64,000 nucleotides of DNA from Leptobacterium flavescens (GCF_010671605.1 NZ_JAABOO010000004.1:310001-374000); one strand, 5' to 3'; shown: positions 35,746 to 44,492, numbered from the stretch's first letter. Numbers and translations: made by a program. Notes: generated by a model from the letters alone, not told the origin.

Positions 35746-37359
35746 ATGAAAAAGATAAAGCATTTCATTGTAGTTTTTATACTATTAACGGTATCAGCTT
35801 GTCAGGAAGATGATGCAGATTTTGGAACGGTAACGGTACCTACCAACCTTCGGGCGGAAGCAATAATAGCCGATGACCAATCGGGAAATGTCACGGTCAC
35901 TCCTACAGCAGATAATGCGTTAAACTTCCATGTATTCTTTCAACAGGGAGGTGATCCTGTTGTTGCTTCACCCGGAGAATCTGTAAGCTTCAGATATACT
36001 CAATCGGGCCAGTATTCGGTGGTTGTTACCATTGTGGCTTTTGGTACGGGGGGAGCAGCGAGTTCTATCAATATCACCCTCGACCTGGATGTACGTCTAT
36101 TTATAGACACTGAAACATTACAGCTTATCGGAGGAGATGGTACCAAAAGATGGGTGTGGAACCAGACAGAGTCCGGACACTTCGGGGTAGGAGATCCCAA
36201 TGCGGATTTCCCCAATTTCTTTAGTGCGGCACCCGATCAACTGGATCCTTGTTTGTATGATGACGTATTGGTATTCAATTATGATGATAACGACAATTAT
36301 ACCTTCCAGCTGGAAACAGGAAATAACAACGAGACCTTTATCAACTGGGCGGAGGTAAATCGCTTCTTTCCGAACGCGAGTCCGCAACAGTTTGTTGATG
36401 AATGTAGAGACATAACAGATCAGATAGCTACCAACACAAGTTTTGTAATAATTCCCGAAGAGGGAGGCAGACGTACACTCGATGTAGAGAACAGTACCCT
36501 GTCTTACTGGTCGGGGGCTATGGAGTATGAGATCGTAGAACTTACCGCAGACAGATTAACGGTAAGAGGACTGCAGACCCCATTTCTGGGAGGAGGCCTG
36601 CTGGCCTGGTATCATACCTTTATCCCCGAAGGTTCCACTCCCGGAGGAGGTGGAGGCTCCGCTTTTGAGAACCTGGTATGGGAAGATAATTTTGACGTAA
36701 ACGGTGCTCCCGATACCGCCAATTGGGATTACGACCTGGGAACCGGAGATAACGGCTGGGGGAATGGTGAAGAACAATACTATACCGACAGACCGGATAA
36801 CGTTATTATTGAAGACGGAATTCTCAAAATAACCGCCAAAAGAGAGAATTTCAATGGAAGTCAGTTTACTTCTTCCAGGATAAAAACGCAGGACAGGTTT
36901 GAATTCCAGTACGGAAGGGTAGAAGGAAGGATCAAACTGCCAACAGGAGGAGGAACCTGGCCGGCTTTCTGGATGTTAGGTGCCGATTTCGAGACCAATA
37001 TCTGGCCCGGTGCGGGAGAAATAGATATTATGGAGCATGTGGGGAATCAGCAAAATACCATATTCGGCTCCACGCACGACCCCAATAATTTTGGAGGAAA
37101 TGCAAGAACCGGAACCACTACGGTAAGTGATGCATCTACAGAGTTTCATGTATATGCCGTGGAGTGGAACGAAACTGATATACGCTTCTTTGTAGACGAT
37201 CAACTTTACTTTACAGCTTCAAACAACGGAAGCCTGCCATTTAACAAGGACTTTTTTATAATCCTTAATGTAGCAATGGGAGGGAATTTCGGAGGAGTGA
37301 TCGATGGAGGATTTACGGAGTCTGTTATGGAGGTAGATTATATCAGGATATATCAATAA
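35746..37359 (+). CDS. GH16 beta-glucanase (laminarinase-like) lipoprotein
   Basis: A 537-residue endo-beta-glucanase. The lipobox is VSAC (Cys19), followed by Gln-Glu-Asp-Asp, a clear surface-export signal. Residues about 30-115 are a PKD-like domain homologous to those of the preceding binding protein. About 120-300 is a PUL-associated domain of unknown role (RWVWNQTESGHFGVGDP, CLYDDVLVFNYDD). From about 305 comes the GH16 domain. Its catalytic motif is GEIDIMEHVG: Glu425 nucleophile, Asp427, Glu430 acid/base. WPAFWMLG and the C-terminal VDYIRIYQ are also typical. Subfamily (beta-1,3 or mixed-link) cannot be fixed by eye; laminarin fits the locus. Confidence 0.9.
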   Translation: MKKIKHFIVVFILLTVSACQEDDADFGTVTVPTNLRAEAIIADDQSGNVTVTPTADNALNFHVFFQQGGDPVVASPGESVSFRYTQSGQYSVVVTIVAFGTGGAASSINITLDLDVRLFIDTETLQLIGGDGTKRWVWNQTESGHFGVGDPNADFPNFFSAAPDQLDPCLYDDVLVFNYDDNDNYTFQLETGNNNETFINWAEVNRFFPNASPQQFVDECRDITDQIATNTSFVIIPEEGGRRTLDVENSTLSYWSGAMEYEIVELTADRLTVRGLQTPFLGGGLLAWYHTFIPEGSTPGGGGGSAFENLVWEDNFDVNGAPDTANWDYDLGTGDNGWGNGEEQYYTDRPDNVIIEDGILKITAKRENFNGSQFTSSRIKTQDRFEFQYGRVEGRIKLPTGGGTWPAFWMLGADFETNIWPGAGEIDIMEHVGNQQNTIFGSTHDPNNFGGNARTGTTTVSDASTEFHVYAVEWNETDIRFFVDDQLYFTASNNGSLPFNKDFFIILNVAMGGNFGGVIDGGFTESVMEVDYIRIYQ

Positions 37360-37390
37360 GTTCATACATGTGTTTTTCATTTCAGATTGG

Positions 37391-37419
37391 GAAGGCTGGT
37401 AAATGCGAGGCTGGCCTTC
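37391..37419 (+). other. Stem-loop between the GH16-A and GH3 genes
   Basis: GAAGGCTGG and CTGGCCTTC form a 9-bp stem with two G-U pairs around an 11-base loop. It lies 31 bases after the GH16 stop in a 148-base gap. There is no T run after it. It may therefore stabilise the upstream message or lower expression of the distal genes rather than end transcription. Confidence 0.4.
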
Positions 37420-37507
37420 TTAAATCTGATACATATTAAAAAAGTCTGCAGGATCAGAATTATTGTATGTAATTTTATGATTTACAGATGATTAAAAGTT
37501 TTAAAGG

Positions 37508-39802
37508 ATGAAAAAACTCAAAATATACGGAGGAGTACTTGCTGTGTTAATTCTAACCGCATGTAATCCGAAAACCGGGGATAAACTAGCTAATTCAAAT
37601 GAGGATGAGCTCAGCAGGAAAGTAGATTCTGTACTTTCCCTGATGACCCTGAAGGAGAAGATCGGACAGATGAATCAGTACAATGGTTTCTGGGATCTGA
37701 CTGGTCCCGCTCCCAGTGATGGAGAGGCAGCTAAAAAATATGAACACCTGAGAAACGGACTGGTGGGATCTATGCTCAACGTAAGAGGAGTAAAAGAAGT
37801 AAAAGCTGTGCAAAAAGTCGCAGTAGAGGAATCCCGTTTAGGGATCCCACTCGTTATTGGTTTTGATGCGATACACGGTTACAAGACCATCAGTCCTATT
37901 CCTCTGGCCGAAGCAGCCAGCTGGGACATGGCGGCCATTCAGAGGTCGGCAGAAGTATCCGCTGCAGAAACAGCCGCCAGTGGTATTAACTGGACTTTTG
38001 CCCCAATGGTTGATATTTCAAGAGACCCGAGATGGGGAAGAGTCATGGAAGGTGCCGGAGAAGACCCCTATTTGGGAAGTATGGTGGGAGTGGCCCGTGT
38101 TAAAGGCTTTCAGGGCGATGACCTGTCGGCTGTACACACCATTGCAGCCTGTGCCAAGCATTTTGCAGGATATGGCTTTTCCGAAGCCGGAAAAGATTAC
38201 AATACCGTAGATGTTAGTGAGTCCCTGCTTCAGAATGTTATATTCCCGCCTTTTAAAATGGTGAAGGATGCAGGGGTACGCACTTTTATGAATTCCTTTA
38301 ACGACCTGAACGGTAGTCCGGCAACTGGAAACGCATATCTTCAGCGAACTGTACTGAAGGGAGAATGGGAGTTTGACGGAATGATAGTCTCCGATTGGGG
38401 GTCTATTGCAGAAATGATAGCACATGGCTATGCAGAAGATGGGAAACACGCTTCGGAAATGGCAGTAAATGCCGGATCCGATATGGATATGGAGTCCTAT
38501 CTCTATATAGAACACCTGGAAGAACTGGTGGCAGAAAAAAAGGTAGACGTAAAACTTATTGATGATGCCGTGAGAAGGATATTACGCCTGAAATTCGAAT
38601 TGGGGTTATTTGATGACCCGTATAAATATTGTGATGAAGAAAGAGAAAAAGAAGTAATAGGAAGCGAGGAGCATAGGGAAGCTGTACTGGATATGGCTAA
38701 AAAGTCGATCGTATTACTTAAAAACGAAAATAATTTACTTCCGCTAAAGAAAAGCGGGCAAAAAATAGCTTTAATAGGTCCGCTGGCTGCCGATAATAAC
38801 AGCCCGTTAGGAAGCTGGAGGATCGCTGCCGACGATCATACGGCGGTTTCCGTTCTGGACGGGATGAAAAAATATGAAGGAAATAACCTTATTCATGAAA
38901 AAGGAGCGGAGCTTGTAATAGGAGATCCGGCTTTTGTAATGGAAACAAAGATCAATACCACCGATAAAAGTGGTTTTGAAGCGGCAAAAAATGCAGCGCG
39001 TGGAGCAGATGTGGTTGTGATGGTTCTCGGAGAACACGGTTTTCAGAGCGGTGAAGGGCGTAGCAGAGTTAATCTGGATCTGCCCGGAGTGCAGCAGGAA
39101 TTGTTAAAAGAAATTTATAAGATCAACAAAAATATTGTATTGGTATTAATGAACGGCCGCCCCCTGACTTTAAATTGGGAAGATGAGCATATTCCCGCAA
39201 TCGTGGAAACCTGGCATTTGGGAACCGAGAGCGGGAATGCAATCGCCCAGGTCCTTTACGGCGATTATAACCCCAGTGGGAAACTCCCGATGACATTTCC
39301 CAGGAGTGTGGGGCAGGTTCCGGTTTATTACAATTATAAAAATACCGGGAGGCCTGTTATCCCGGCCCCCAACCTTGTATTCTGGACACATTATATAGAT
39401 GAACAGAATAGTCCTTTATATCCTTTTGGACATGGATTGAGCTATACGACTTTCGAATACGACAATCTTCAGTTAGATGAGAACTCCTTCTCTTCCGGAG
39501 GAAGTATAACAGCTTCTGTAGATGTAACCAACACAGGCGATCTGGATGGAAAGGAAGTCGTACAGTTCTATATACGTGATCTGGTTGCCAGCACTACCAG
39601 GCCTGTAAAGGAGTTGAAGGGCTTTGAACTCGTAGAGCTTAAAAAAGGAGAAAAGAAAACGATCCGCTTCGAGATCGATGAGGAAACCATAGAATTCTTT
39701 ACGGCGAACCGAAAATGGGAAGCCGAGGCGGGAAACTTTAAACTATTTGTCGGAGGGAGCTCTGTTACAACCCTGGAAACCGACTTTAGGTATGAAGATT
39801 AA
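37508..39802 (+). CDS. GH3 beta-glucosidase lipoprotein
   Basis: A 764-residue exo-acting glycoside hydrolase removing terminal beta-glucose. The lipobox is LTAC (Cys19) followed by Asn-Pro-Lys, without the acidic surface signal, so the periplasmic face is likely. About 40-390 is the GH3 barrel, with ASGINWTFAPMVDISRDPRWGR, KHFAGYG and the nucleophile in VSDWG (Asp296). About 400-640 is the second domain, with GEHGFQSGEGRS as the likely acid/base loop. About 675-760 is the Fn3-like cap (VTNTGDLDGKEVVQFYI). It overlaps the next GH16 gene by 11 bases. Confidence 0.93.
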   Translation: MKKLKIYGGVLAVLILTACNPKTGDKLANSNEDELSRKVDSVLSLMTLKEKIGQMNQYNGFWDLTGPAPSDGEAAKKYEHLRNGLVGSMLNVRGVKEVKAVQKVAVEESRLGIPLVIGFDAIHGYKTISPIPLAEAASWDMAAIQRSAEVSAAETAASGINWTFAPMVDISRDPRWGRVMEGAGEDPYLGSMVGVARVKGFQGDDLSAVHTIAACAKHFAGYGFSEAGKDYNTVDVSESLLQNVIFPPFKMVKDAGVRTFMNSFNDLNGSPATGNAYLQRTVLKGEWEFDGMIVSDWGSIAEMIAHGYAEDGKHASEMAVNAGSDMDMESYLYIEHLEELVAEKKVDVKLIDDAVRRILRLKFELGLFDDPYKYCDEEREKEVIGSEEHREAVLDMAKKSIVLLKNENNLLPLKKSGQKIALIGPLAADNNSPLGSWRIAADDHTAVSVLDGMKKYEGNNLIHEKGAELVIGDPAFVMETKINTTDKSGFEAAKNAARGADVVVMVLGEHGFQSGEGRSRVNLDLPGVQQELLKEIYKINKNIVLVLMNGRPLTLNWEDEHIPAIVETWHLGTESGNAIAQVLYGDYNPSGKLPMTFPRSVGQVPVYYNYKNTGRPVIPAPNLVFWTHYIDEQNSPLYPFGHGLSYTTFEYDNLQLDENSFSSGGSITASVDVTNTGDLDGKEVVQFYIRDLVASTTRPVKELKGFELVELKKGEKKTIRFEIDEETIEFFTANRKWEAEAGNFKLFVGGSSVTTLETDFRYED

Positions 39803-40571
39803 GCTTATGAGAATTTGTGTTCTTTTGTTTCTGTGCTTTTGCTGTCTGGAGCTTTCTGCTCAGGATAAGGAGTGGAAACTGGTTTGGGAAGAAGATTTTA
39901 ACGGTACCGAACTGGACGAAAGCGTGTGGAACTATGAACTGGGTGATGGTTGCCCCGGGCTATGTGGCTGGGGAAATAACGAAAGCCAGATCTATACAAA
40001 AAAGAACCACAGATTACATCAGGGAAAATTAATTATAACCGGCAGAAAGGAAGGCAGTATTTACACATCGACCAGAATCACCACTAAAGCAAAGAAAGAG
40101 TTTAAATACGGAAAGATAGAGGTCAGAGCACAATTACCCGTGGGTAAAGGGCTGTGGCCTGCCTTCTGGATGCTGGGATCGAATATAGATGAGGTTAAAT
40201 GGCCCAATTGCGGCGAAATAGATATCCTGGAATATGTGGGTAAGGAGCCCGGGATGATCTTTACTTCCCTTCATACCAAAGCCAGCCATGGAAATACCCT
40301 TAATACAAGGAAGATGAGGATAAAGGGGATAGAGGAGGGCTTTCATACTTATACTGCACAGTGGACCAAAGACAGTATTAGTTTCTATATAGATAATGAA
40401 CTGGTCTATACTTTCCGGCCGGAGCAGAAGACCAAAGAGACCTGGCCTTTTGACCAGCCTTTTTATCTTATTGTCAATATGGCCATCGGAGGGAATTTCG
40501 GAGGGCCGGAGATCGATGATTCTGCGCTTCCTCAAAACTTTATAATAGATTACATAAAAGTCTATCAATAA
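39792..40571 (+). CDS. Second GH16 beta-glucanase, secreted by signal peptide I
   Basis: A 259-residue single-domain GH16 enzyme. The signal peptide ends at ELSAQ, with no lipobox, so the product is soluble in the periplasm or released. Catalytic motif GEIDILEYVG gives Glu142, Asp144 and Glu147. WPAFWMLGSNIDE and FIIDYIKVYQ are shared with GH16-A, but the PKD-like and central domains are missing. The ATG at 39792 overlaps the GH3 end by 11 bases. The ATG at 39807 is the alternative and would remove the overlap. A periplasmic endo-glucanase would shorten imported oligosaccharides for GH3. Confidence 0.9.
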   Translation: MKIKLMRICVLLFLCFCCLELSAQDKEWKLVWEEDFNGTELDESVWNYELGDGCPGLCGWGNNESQIYTKKNHRLHQGKLIITGRKEGSIYTSTRITTKAKKEFKYGKIEVRAQLPVGKGLWPAFWMLGSNIDEVKWPNCGEIDILEYVGKEPGMIFTSLHTKASHGNTLNTRKMRIKGIEEGFHTYTAQWTKDSISFYIDNELVYTFRPEQKTKETWPFDQPFYLIVNMAIGGNFGGPEIDDSALPQNFIIDYIKVYQ

Positions 40572-40937
40572 ACTCCATTCTGACTTTTTTTCTGATTTTT
40601 TTACTTCATTTTACCGGATGTTAAAGAGTAGAACGGCTACGGTTTTAACGTAGATGCGTATTATAGTATTTTAACAATTTTAAGAAATTTTTAACGTGCA
40701 TTTCATCGATAAAACTACGCTGTACAACGATTTCAAGCGATTTTTTAGATTATCAAATCATCAAAAATTTTTTTAAAAAAGTAAAAAAACATATGAAAAT
40801 TGTTAAAATTATTACGAATTCTTAAATATTAAGAAAATTTTAATAATTTTATTCCGAATTAAATAAATCATTAGTATATATAGTAGTTAACTATCAAAAT
40901 GATTAATTTATTAACACTAACTATCAAATCTTTACAA
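40572..40937 (+). other. AT-rich non-coding gap before the metalloprotease gene
   Basis: 366 bases with no gene. The last 150 bases are extremely AT-rich with A and T tracts (TTTTTTTAAAAAAG, TTAAATATTAAGAAAATTTT). No terminator hairpin follows GH16-B, and no full TAnnTTTG element is seen. The region must nevertheless contain the metalloprotease promoter and the end of the glucan operon. Regular A-tracts may give curved DNA or bind a nucleoid protein, which is inference. Confidence 0.5.
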
Positions 40938-41771
40938 ATGAGAAAACTTAGATTAAGAGTTGTACTTTCTTTATTAGGAGTAGGACTTATTCTCGCTTCA
41001 TGTAGTAATGAAGAAGACAATGTTGTTCAGGATGAACAACAGGAAATTCCACAGGAAATTATTGATCAACTGTCTTCTTTTGCGATCAACACTAAAAACC
41101 TTCAAAGACAATCGTATGAAATTCCCGGTGGGGGAACTTTAGACCGTATTGTTGCTGAAGGCGATATTGCGTTTGATCCTAGTACAATAGCAAGTTTGAG
41201 TCTTTATGGAGGAATACAAGAAGAACAATATAGAACATTCAATTTAGTAAGTTCACCAAGAACACTTACTGTTATCGGTTATACCGGTGGCGGAGGTTTT
41301 GGCCTTTCCAACAGTATGAGAACAGGCCTTCAATGGGCTATCAATAACTACAACAGGCTTAACCTGGAGCTGAATTTCCAGTTGAGTTTTGCTGCAAGCA
41401 CTAATGCAGATATTGTAGTTTTCAGACAGAGAAGCCAACCTGGAGCAGGTGGAGTTGCCGGCTTCCCTAGTGGAGGTGACCCGAATAAATTTGTTCAATT
41501 GTTCACCGGTTTGGATAACGTAGATCCTAATGTAAACGAGCACGTAGCTGGTCACGAGATCGGACACTCAATAGGTTTCAGACACACTGACTGGTTCAGC
41601 CGTCAGAGTTGTGGAGAAACTGGAGAGAGTGCCGGAAGTGTCGGAGCTGTTCATATTCCTGGTACACCAACAGGTTTTGATCCGACTTCTATCATGCTTG
41701 CCTGCTTTACCTTTGGTACGGACGGAGAGTTCAATCAGAATGATATAACTGCAATGAACTTCCTGTACTAG
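40938..41771 (+). CDS. HEIGH-type (M57-like) zinc metalloprotease lipoprotein
   Basis: A 277-residue predicted secreted protease. The lipobox is LASC (Cys22) followed by Ser-Asn-Glu-Glu-Asp, suggesting surface exposure. The zinc motif HEIGHSIGFRHTD gives His206, Glu207, His210 and His216, the HExxHxxGxxH form of the M57 dual-action HEIGH family. TSIMLACFTFGTDGEFNQNDITAMNFLY follows near the C-terminus; the Met is the expected Met-turn. The frame starts 13 codons earlier at 40899, but the ATG at 40938 gives a proper lipoprotein signal. It has its own terminator and is not part of the glucan operon. Confidence 0.85.
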   Translation: MRKLRLRVVLSLLGVGLILASCSNEEDNVVQDEQQEIPQEIIDQLSSFAINTKNLQRQSYEIPGGGTLDRIVAEGDIAFDPSTIASLSLYGGIQEEQYRTFNLVSSPRTLTVIGYTGGGGFGLSNSMRTGLQWAINNYNRLNLELNFQLSFAASTNADIVVFRQRSQPGAGGVAGFPSGGDPNKFVQLFTGLDNVDPNVNEHVAGHEIGHSIGFRHTDWFSRQSCGETGESAGSVGAVHIPGTPTGFDPTSIMLACFTFGTDGEFNQNDITAMNFLY

Positions 41772-41823
41772 TACCGGAATATTTAATTTATTTTTTTCAA
41801 ATTATAATTACTGTATATACTGA

Positions 41824-41855
41824 AAAAGCCCCTGACAATGCTGTCAGGGGCTTTT
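41824..41855. terminator. Bidirectional terminator between the metalloprotease and MBL/rhodanese genes
   Basis: A perfect 14-bp stem (AAAAGCCCCTGACA against its complement) encloses a 4-base ATGC loop. A and T runs on the two sides make it effective in both directions. The two flanking genes are convergent. Confidence 0.93.
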
Positions 41856-41877
41856 AATATTCTATTTTATTGATAGA

Positions 41878-43275
41878 TCAGGCAGAACAGCTCGATGCTG
41901 TTTTGGGAAGGCTTGTCTCTTTCAGAGCTCCATAACCTCCTGCAATATCTATCAGCTTGTCAAAACCTCTTGCTTTCAGAATAGAAGCTGCAATTACCGA
42001 GCGGTATCCTCCGGCACAGTGCAGATAATATTCTTTGCTCTTATCGATGCTGTGCATATGATCATTTATAAAATCGAGAGGAAAGGTTTCTGCGGTTTCC
42101 AGATGTCCCGCTTCAAATTCTCCCGGCTTTCGCACATCGAGGATATTCAGCTTGTCGTTATAATTCTTTTCAAACTCTGCAGCATCAATAGATACGAGAC
42201 TATCTGTTTCTTTTCCTGCTTTTTCCCAGGAATCTAGTCCCCCGTCAAGATAGCCAAGGGTATTGTCGTATCCAACTCTGGAAAGACGCGTAAGGGCTTC
42301 TTCCGATTTACCTTCGGGAACGATCAACAAGATAGGTTGTTTAAGATCGGTGATCAGAGCTCCTACCCAGGGGGCAAAAGACCCGTTCAGGCCTATAAAG
42401 ATAGAGTTGGGAATATGCGACTTTATGTATTCGCTCTGAGGACGAACATCAAGTACCAGAGCGCCTTCACTATTGGCCATGGCTTCAAATTCTTCAGCCC
42501 CAAGAGGTGTATCCCCCTTACTTAATACATCGTCGAAGGCCTGGTAACCTTCTTTATTCATTAAAGCGTTCTTCGCAAAGTACTGAGGAGGAGGCAGGAT
42601 CCCGTCAAGAACCTCTTTTACAAATTCCTCTTTAGTCATATCTGCACGAAGCGCATAATTGGTTTTCTTTTGGTTTCCGAGGGTATCTACCGTTTCCTTA
42701 CTGAGGTTCTTACCACAGGCCGATCCCGCACCATGAGCCGGGTATACAATAATATCATCTGCCAGCGGCATGATCTTGTTTCTCAGAGAATCGAACAACA
42801 TTCCTGCCAGATCTTCTTTACTGAGATCGGATTTGATTGCCAGATCGGGTCTTCCTACATCACCTAAAAAGAGGGTGTCTCCCGAAAAAATAGCATGTTC
42901 CTTCCCGTCTTTATCGATAAGAAGATAGGTGGTCGATTCTAAGGTATGTCCGGGAGTATGCAGGGCCTTGATCCTGATATTCCCTATTTTAAACTCCTCA
43001 CCGTCTGTGGCGGTGTGAATATCGTAAGAAGTGGATGCACCAGGGCCATAAACTATTTTAGCTCCTGTCTTAGCTGCCAGATCGAGGTGACCCGATACAA
43101 AATCGGCGTGAAAATGCGTTTCAAAAACATATTTGATCCTGGCATTTTCCGAAAGTGCTTTATCTATATAAGGTTTGGTTTCTCTTAAAGGGTCTATAAT
43201 GGCGGCCTCTCCTGCAGATTCAATATAATACGCTCCCTGCGCCAAACACCCTGTATATATTTGTTCTATTTTCAT
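41878..43275 (-). CDS. ETHE1-like MBL-fold protein with two rhodanese domains
   Basis: 465 residues. Residues about 1-235 are a metallo-beta-lactamase fold related to persulfide dioxygenase, with THFHADFVSGH (His54, His56, Asp58, His63), a later HTPGHTLES and FSGDTLFLGDVGRPDL. About 262-352 is a rhodanese domain lacking the catalytic Cys; its active loop reads IVPEGKSEE. About 365-460 is a second rhodanese with the Cys in HCAGGYRS (Cys420). The family handles persulfide, moving sulfane sulfur and oxidising it to sulfite. A TauE-type exporter gene lies directly upstream, consistent with sulfite removal. Confidence 0.9.
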   Translation of the reverse strand: MKIEQIYTGCLAQGAYYIESAGEAAIIDPLRETKPYIDKALSENARIKYVFETHFHADFVSGHLDLAAKTGAKIVYGPGASTSYDIHTATDGEEFKIGNIRIKALHTPGHTLESTTYLLIDKDGKEHAIFSGDTLFLGDVGRPDLAIKSDLSKEDLAGMLFDSLRNKIMPLADDIIVYPAHGAGSACGKNLSKETVDTLGNQKKTNYALRADMTKEEFVKEVLDGILPPPQYFAKNALMNKEGYQAFDDVLSKGDTPLGAEEFEAMANSEGALVLDVRPQSEYIKSHIPNSIFIGLNGSFAPWVGALITDLKQPILLIVPEGKSEEALTRLSRVGYDNTLGYLDGGLDSWEKAGKETDSLVSIDAAEFEKNYNDKLNILDVRKPGEFEAGHLETAETFPLDFINDHMHSIDKSKEYYLHCAGGYRSVIAASILKARGFDKLIDIAGGYGALKETSLPKTASSCSA

Positions 43276-43307
43276 TCTAAAATCAAATTAGGTTTCGAAT
43301 TAAAGCT

Positions 43308-43315
43308 CAAAGATA
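43308..43315 (-). promoter_or_regulatory. Candidate -7 promoter element for the MBL/rhodanese gene
   Basis: Minus-strand TATCTTTG, a full match to TAnnTTTG, lies 33 bases before the ATG. The gene could therefore be transcribed separately from the TauE gene upstream. Confidence 0.5.
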
Positions 43316-43354
43316 CATAACAAGATCTTTATTAATCCTGATAAATATCACAAT

Positions 43355-44155
43355 TTAAGAATTGAGGATCTCTTTGCTGATAATATAAATGGCCATAACA
43401 AGGATGAACCATCCGAAGCTTTTTTTAAGGCTCTTGTTGGAAACGAATTTGGAAAGATAGCCTCCCAGCAATATTCCCATAATAGTTATGAAGGTAAAGG
43501 GGAGAAGGAATGACCAGTCTACTTTCATCTCCTGAAGATCGCCGGTAAAACCTATAAGCGAATTAATAGCTACGATAATAAGGGAGGTCCCTACTGCTTT
43601 TTTCATGGGAAGATTGGTCCAGAGTACCAGGGCCGGTACGTATAGGAAACCACCTCCTGCGCCTATTATTCCCGTAATTGTTCCGATAATGATCCCCTGC
43701 ATAAATATAAAAGGGTAAGAAGGTTTGGAATGTTCGGTCTTCCCGTTTTCCTTTTTGGGTTTTATCATCGCGGTTGCCGCAAAGAGCATAACAACGGCAA
43801 AGAAGAGCATCAGCCCCATATTTTTGGTAAGTGTAAAACCTCCTGTGCTGAAAAGCACATCGGGAATTCCGGGAACCGCATATTTACGCGACAGATAAAC
43901 AGCCAGGAAGGATGGAAAACTAAAGAAAAGCCCTGTTTTTATATCCACTACTCCCTTTCGGTATTTTTGTATGGCTCCGGCAACGGCCGATGCCCCCACT
44001 ACAAAAAGAGAATAAGCTGTTGCCACTACCGGGCTGTAGCTGAGAAGATATACCAGAAGAGGTACGGTTAAGATGGAGCCTCCGCCTCCAACAAGTCCCA
44101 GAACACCTCCAATAAAAAGGGCTCCGATGTATCCCAGAATATTTTCTATTTCCAT
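43355..44155 (-). CDS. TauE/SafE (TSUP) family permease
   Basis: A 266-residue inner-membrane protein with eight hydrophobic segments in two repeats. The N-terminal repeat contains GGVLGLVGGGGSILTVPLLVYL; the second contains GTITGIIGAGGGFLYVPALVLW. Both are TSUP hallmarks. Such proteins export sulfite or organosulfur anions. The frame allows an ATG at 44176, but I prefer 44155. The -7 element at 44187-44194 would start transcription only about 5 bases before 44176. It is followed 79 bases later by the MBL/rhodanese gene, fitting a sulfur-detoxification pair. Confidence 0.87.
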   Translation of the reverse strand: MEIENILGYIGALFIGGVLGLVGGGGSILTVPLLVYLLSYSPVVATAYSLFVVGASAVAGAIQKYRKGVVDIKTGLFFSFPSFLAVYLSRKYAVPGIPDVLFSTGGFTLTKNMGLMLFFAVVMLFAATAMIKPKKENGKTEHSKPSYPFIFMQGIIIGTITGIIGAGGGFLYVPALVLWTNLPMKKAVGTSLIIVAINSLIGFTGDLQEMKVDWSFLLPFTFITIMGILLGGYLSKFVSNKSLKKSFGWFILVMAIYIISKEILNS

Positions 44156-44186
44156 ACTTAGGAATAAAGTACTCATTTAAAGGCCC

Positions 44187-44194
44187 CAAAGATA
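44187..44194 (-). promoter_or_regulatory. Candidate -7 promoter element for the TauE gene
   Basis: Minus-strand TATCTTTG lies 31 bases before the preferred ATG at 44155. It is the same octamer as that of the MBL/rhodanese gene, but no TTG is found at 19-20 bases upstream. Confidence 0.5.
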
Positions 44195-44460
44195 CTGTTT
44201 AAAAATGACTGATTTAGTGTCCTAACTAACATTAGTTTTATTTGTATTAAGACAAAATAATTATCCTTTTTAGTCCATCTACCAAACAGATTTATAGACT
44301 ATATGCTCTTTATCCTTTAAAAATGAAGATGAACGATTTTTTGTAAAAAGGCCCCTTTAAAAAGAAGATTCTGTACTTAAGCATCTAATTTCACAGAAGA
44401 AAACTCAATATGAGTTTACAGAACTTAACCTTATTATGCCAGGGGTATAAATATTCAGAT

Positions 44461-44492
44461 AGCCCCCGGTCGGGGAGCTGGTTTTTTGTTTT
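44461..44492 (+). terminator. Orphan plus-strand Rho-independent terminator
   Basis: AGCCCCC...GGGGAGCT folds as AGC-CCCC, loop GGTC, GGGG, bulged A, GCT. GGTTTTTTGTTTTTT follows directly. This is a strong plus-strand terminator. The nearest plus-strand gene upstream ends at 41771 and has its own terminator. The hairpin therefore probably ends an unannotated short transcript starting somewhere in 44200-44440. Confidence 0.65.
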
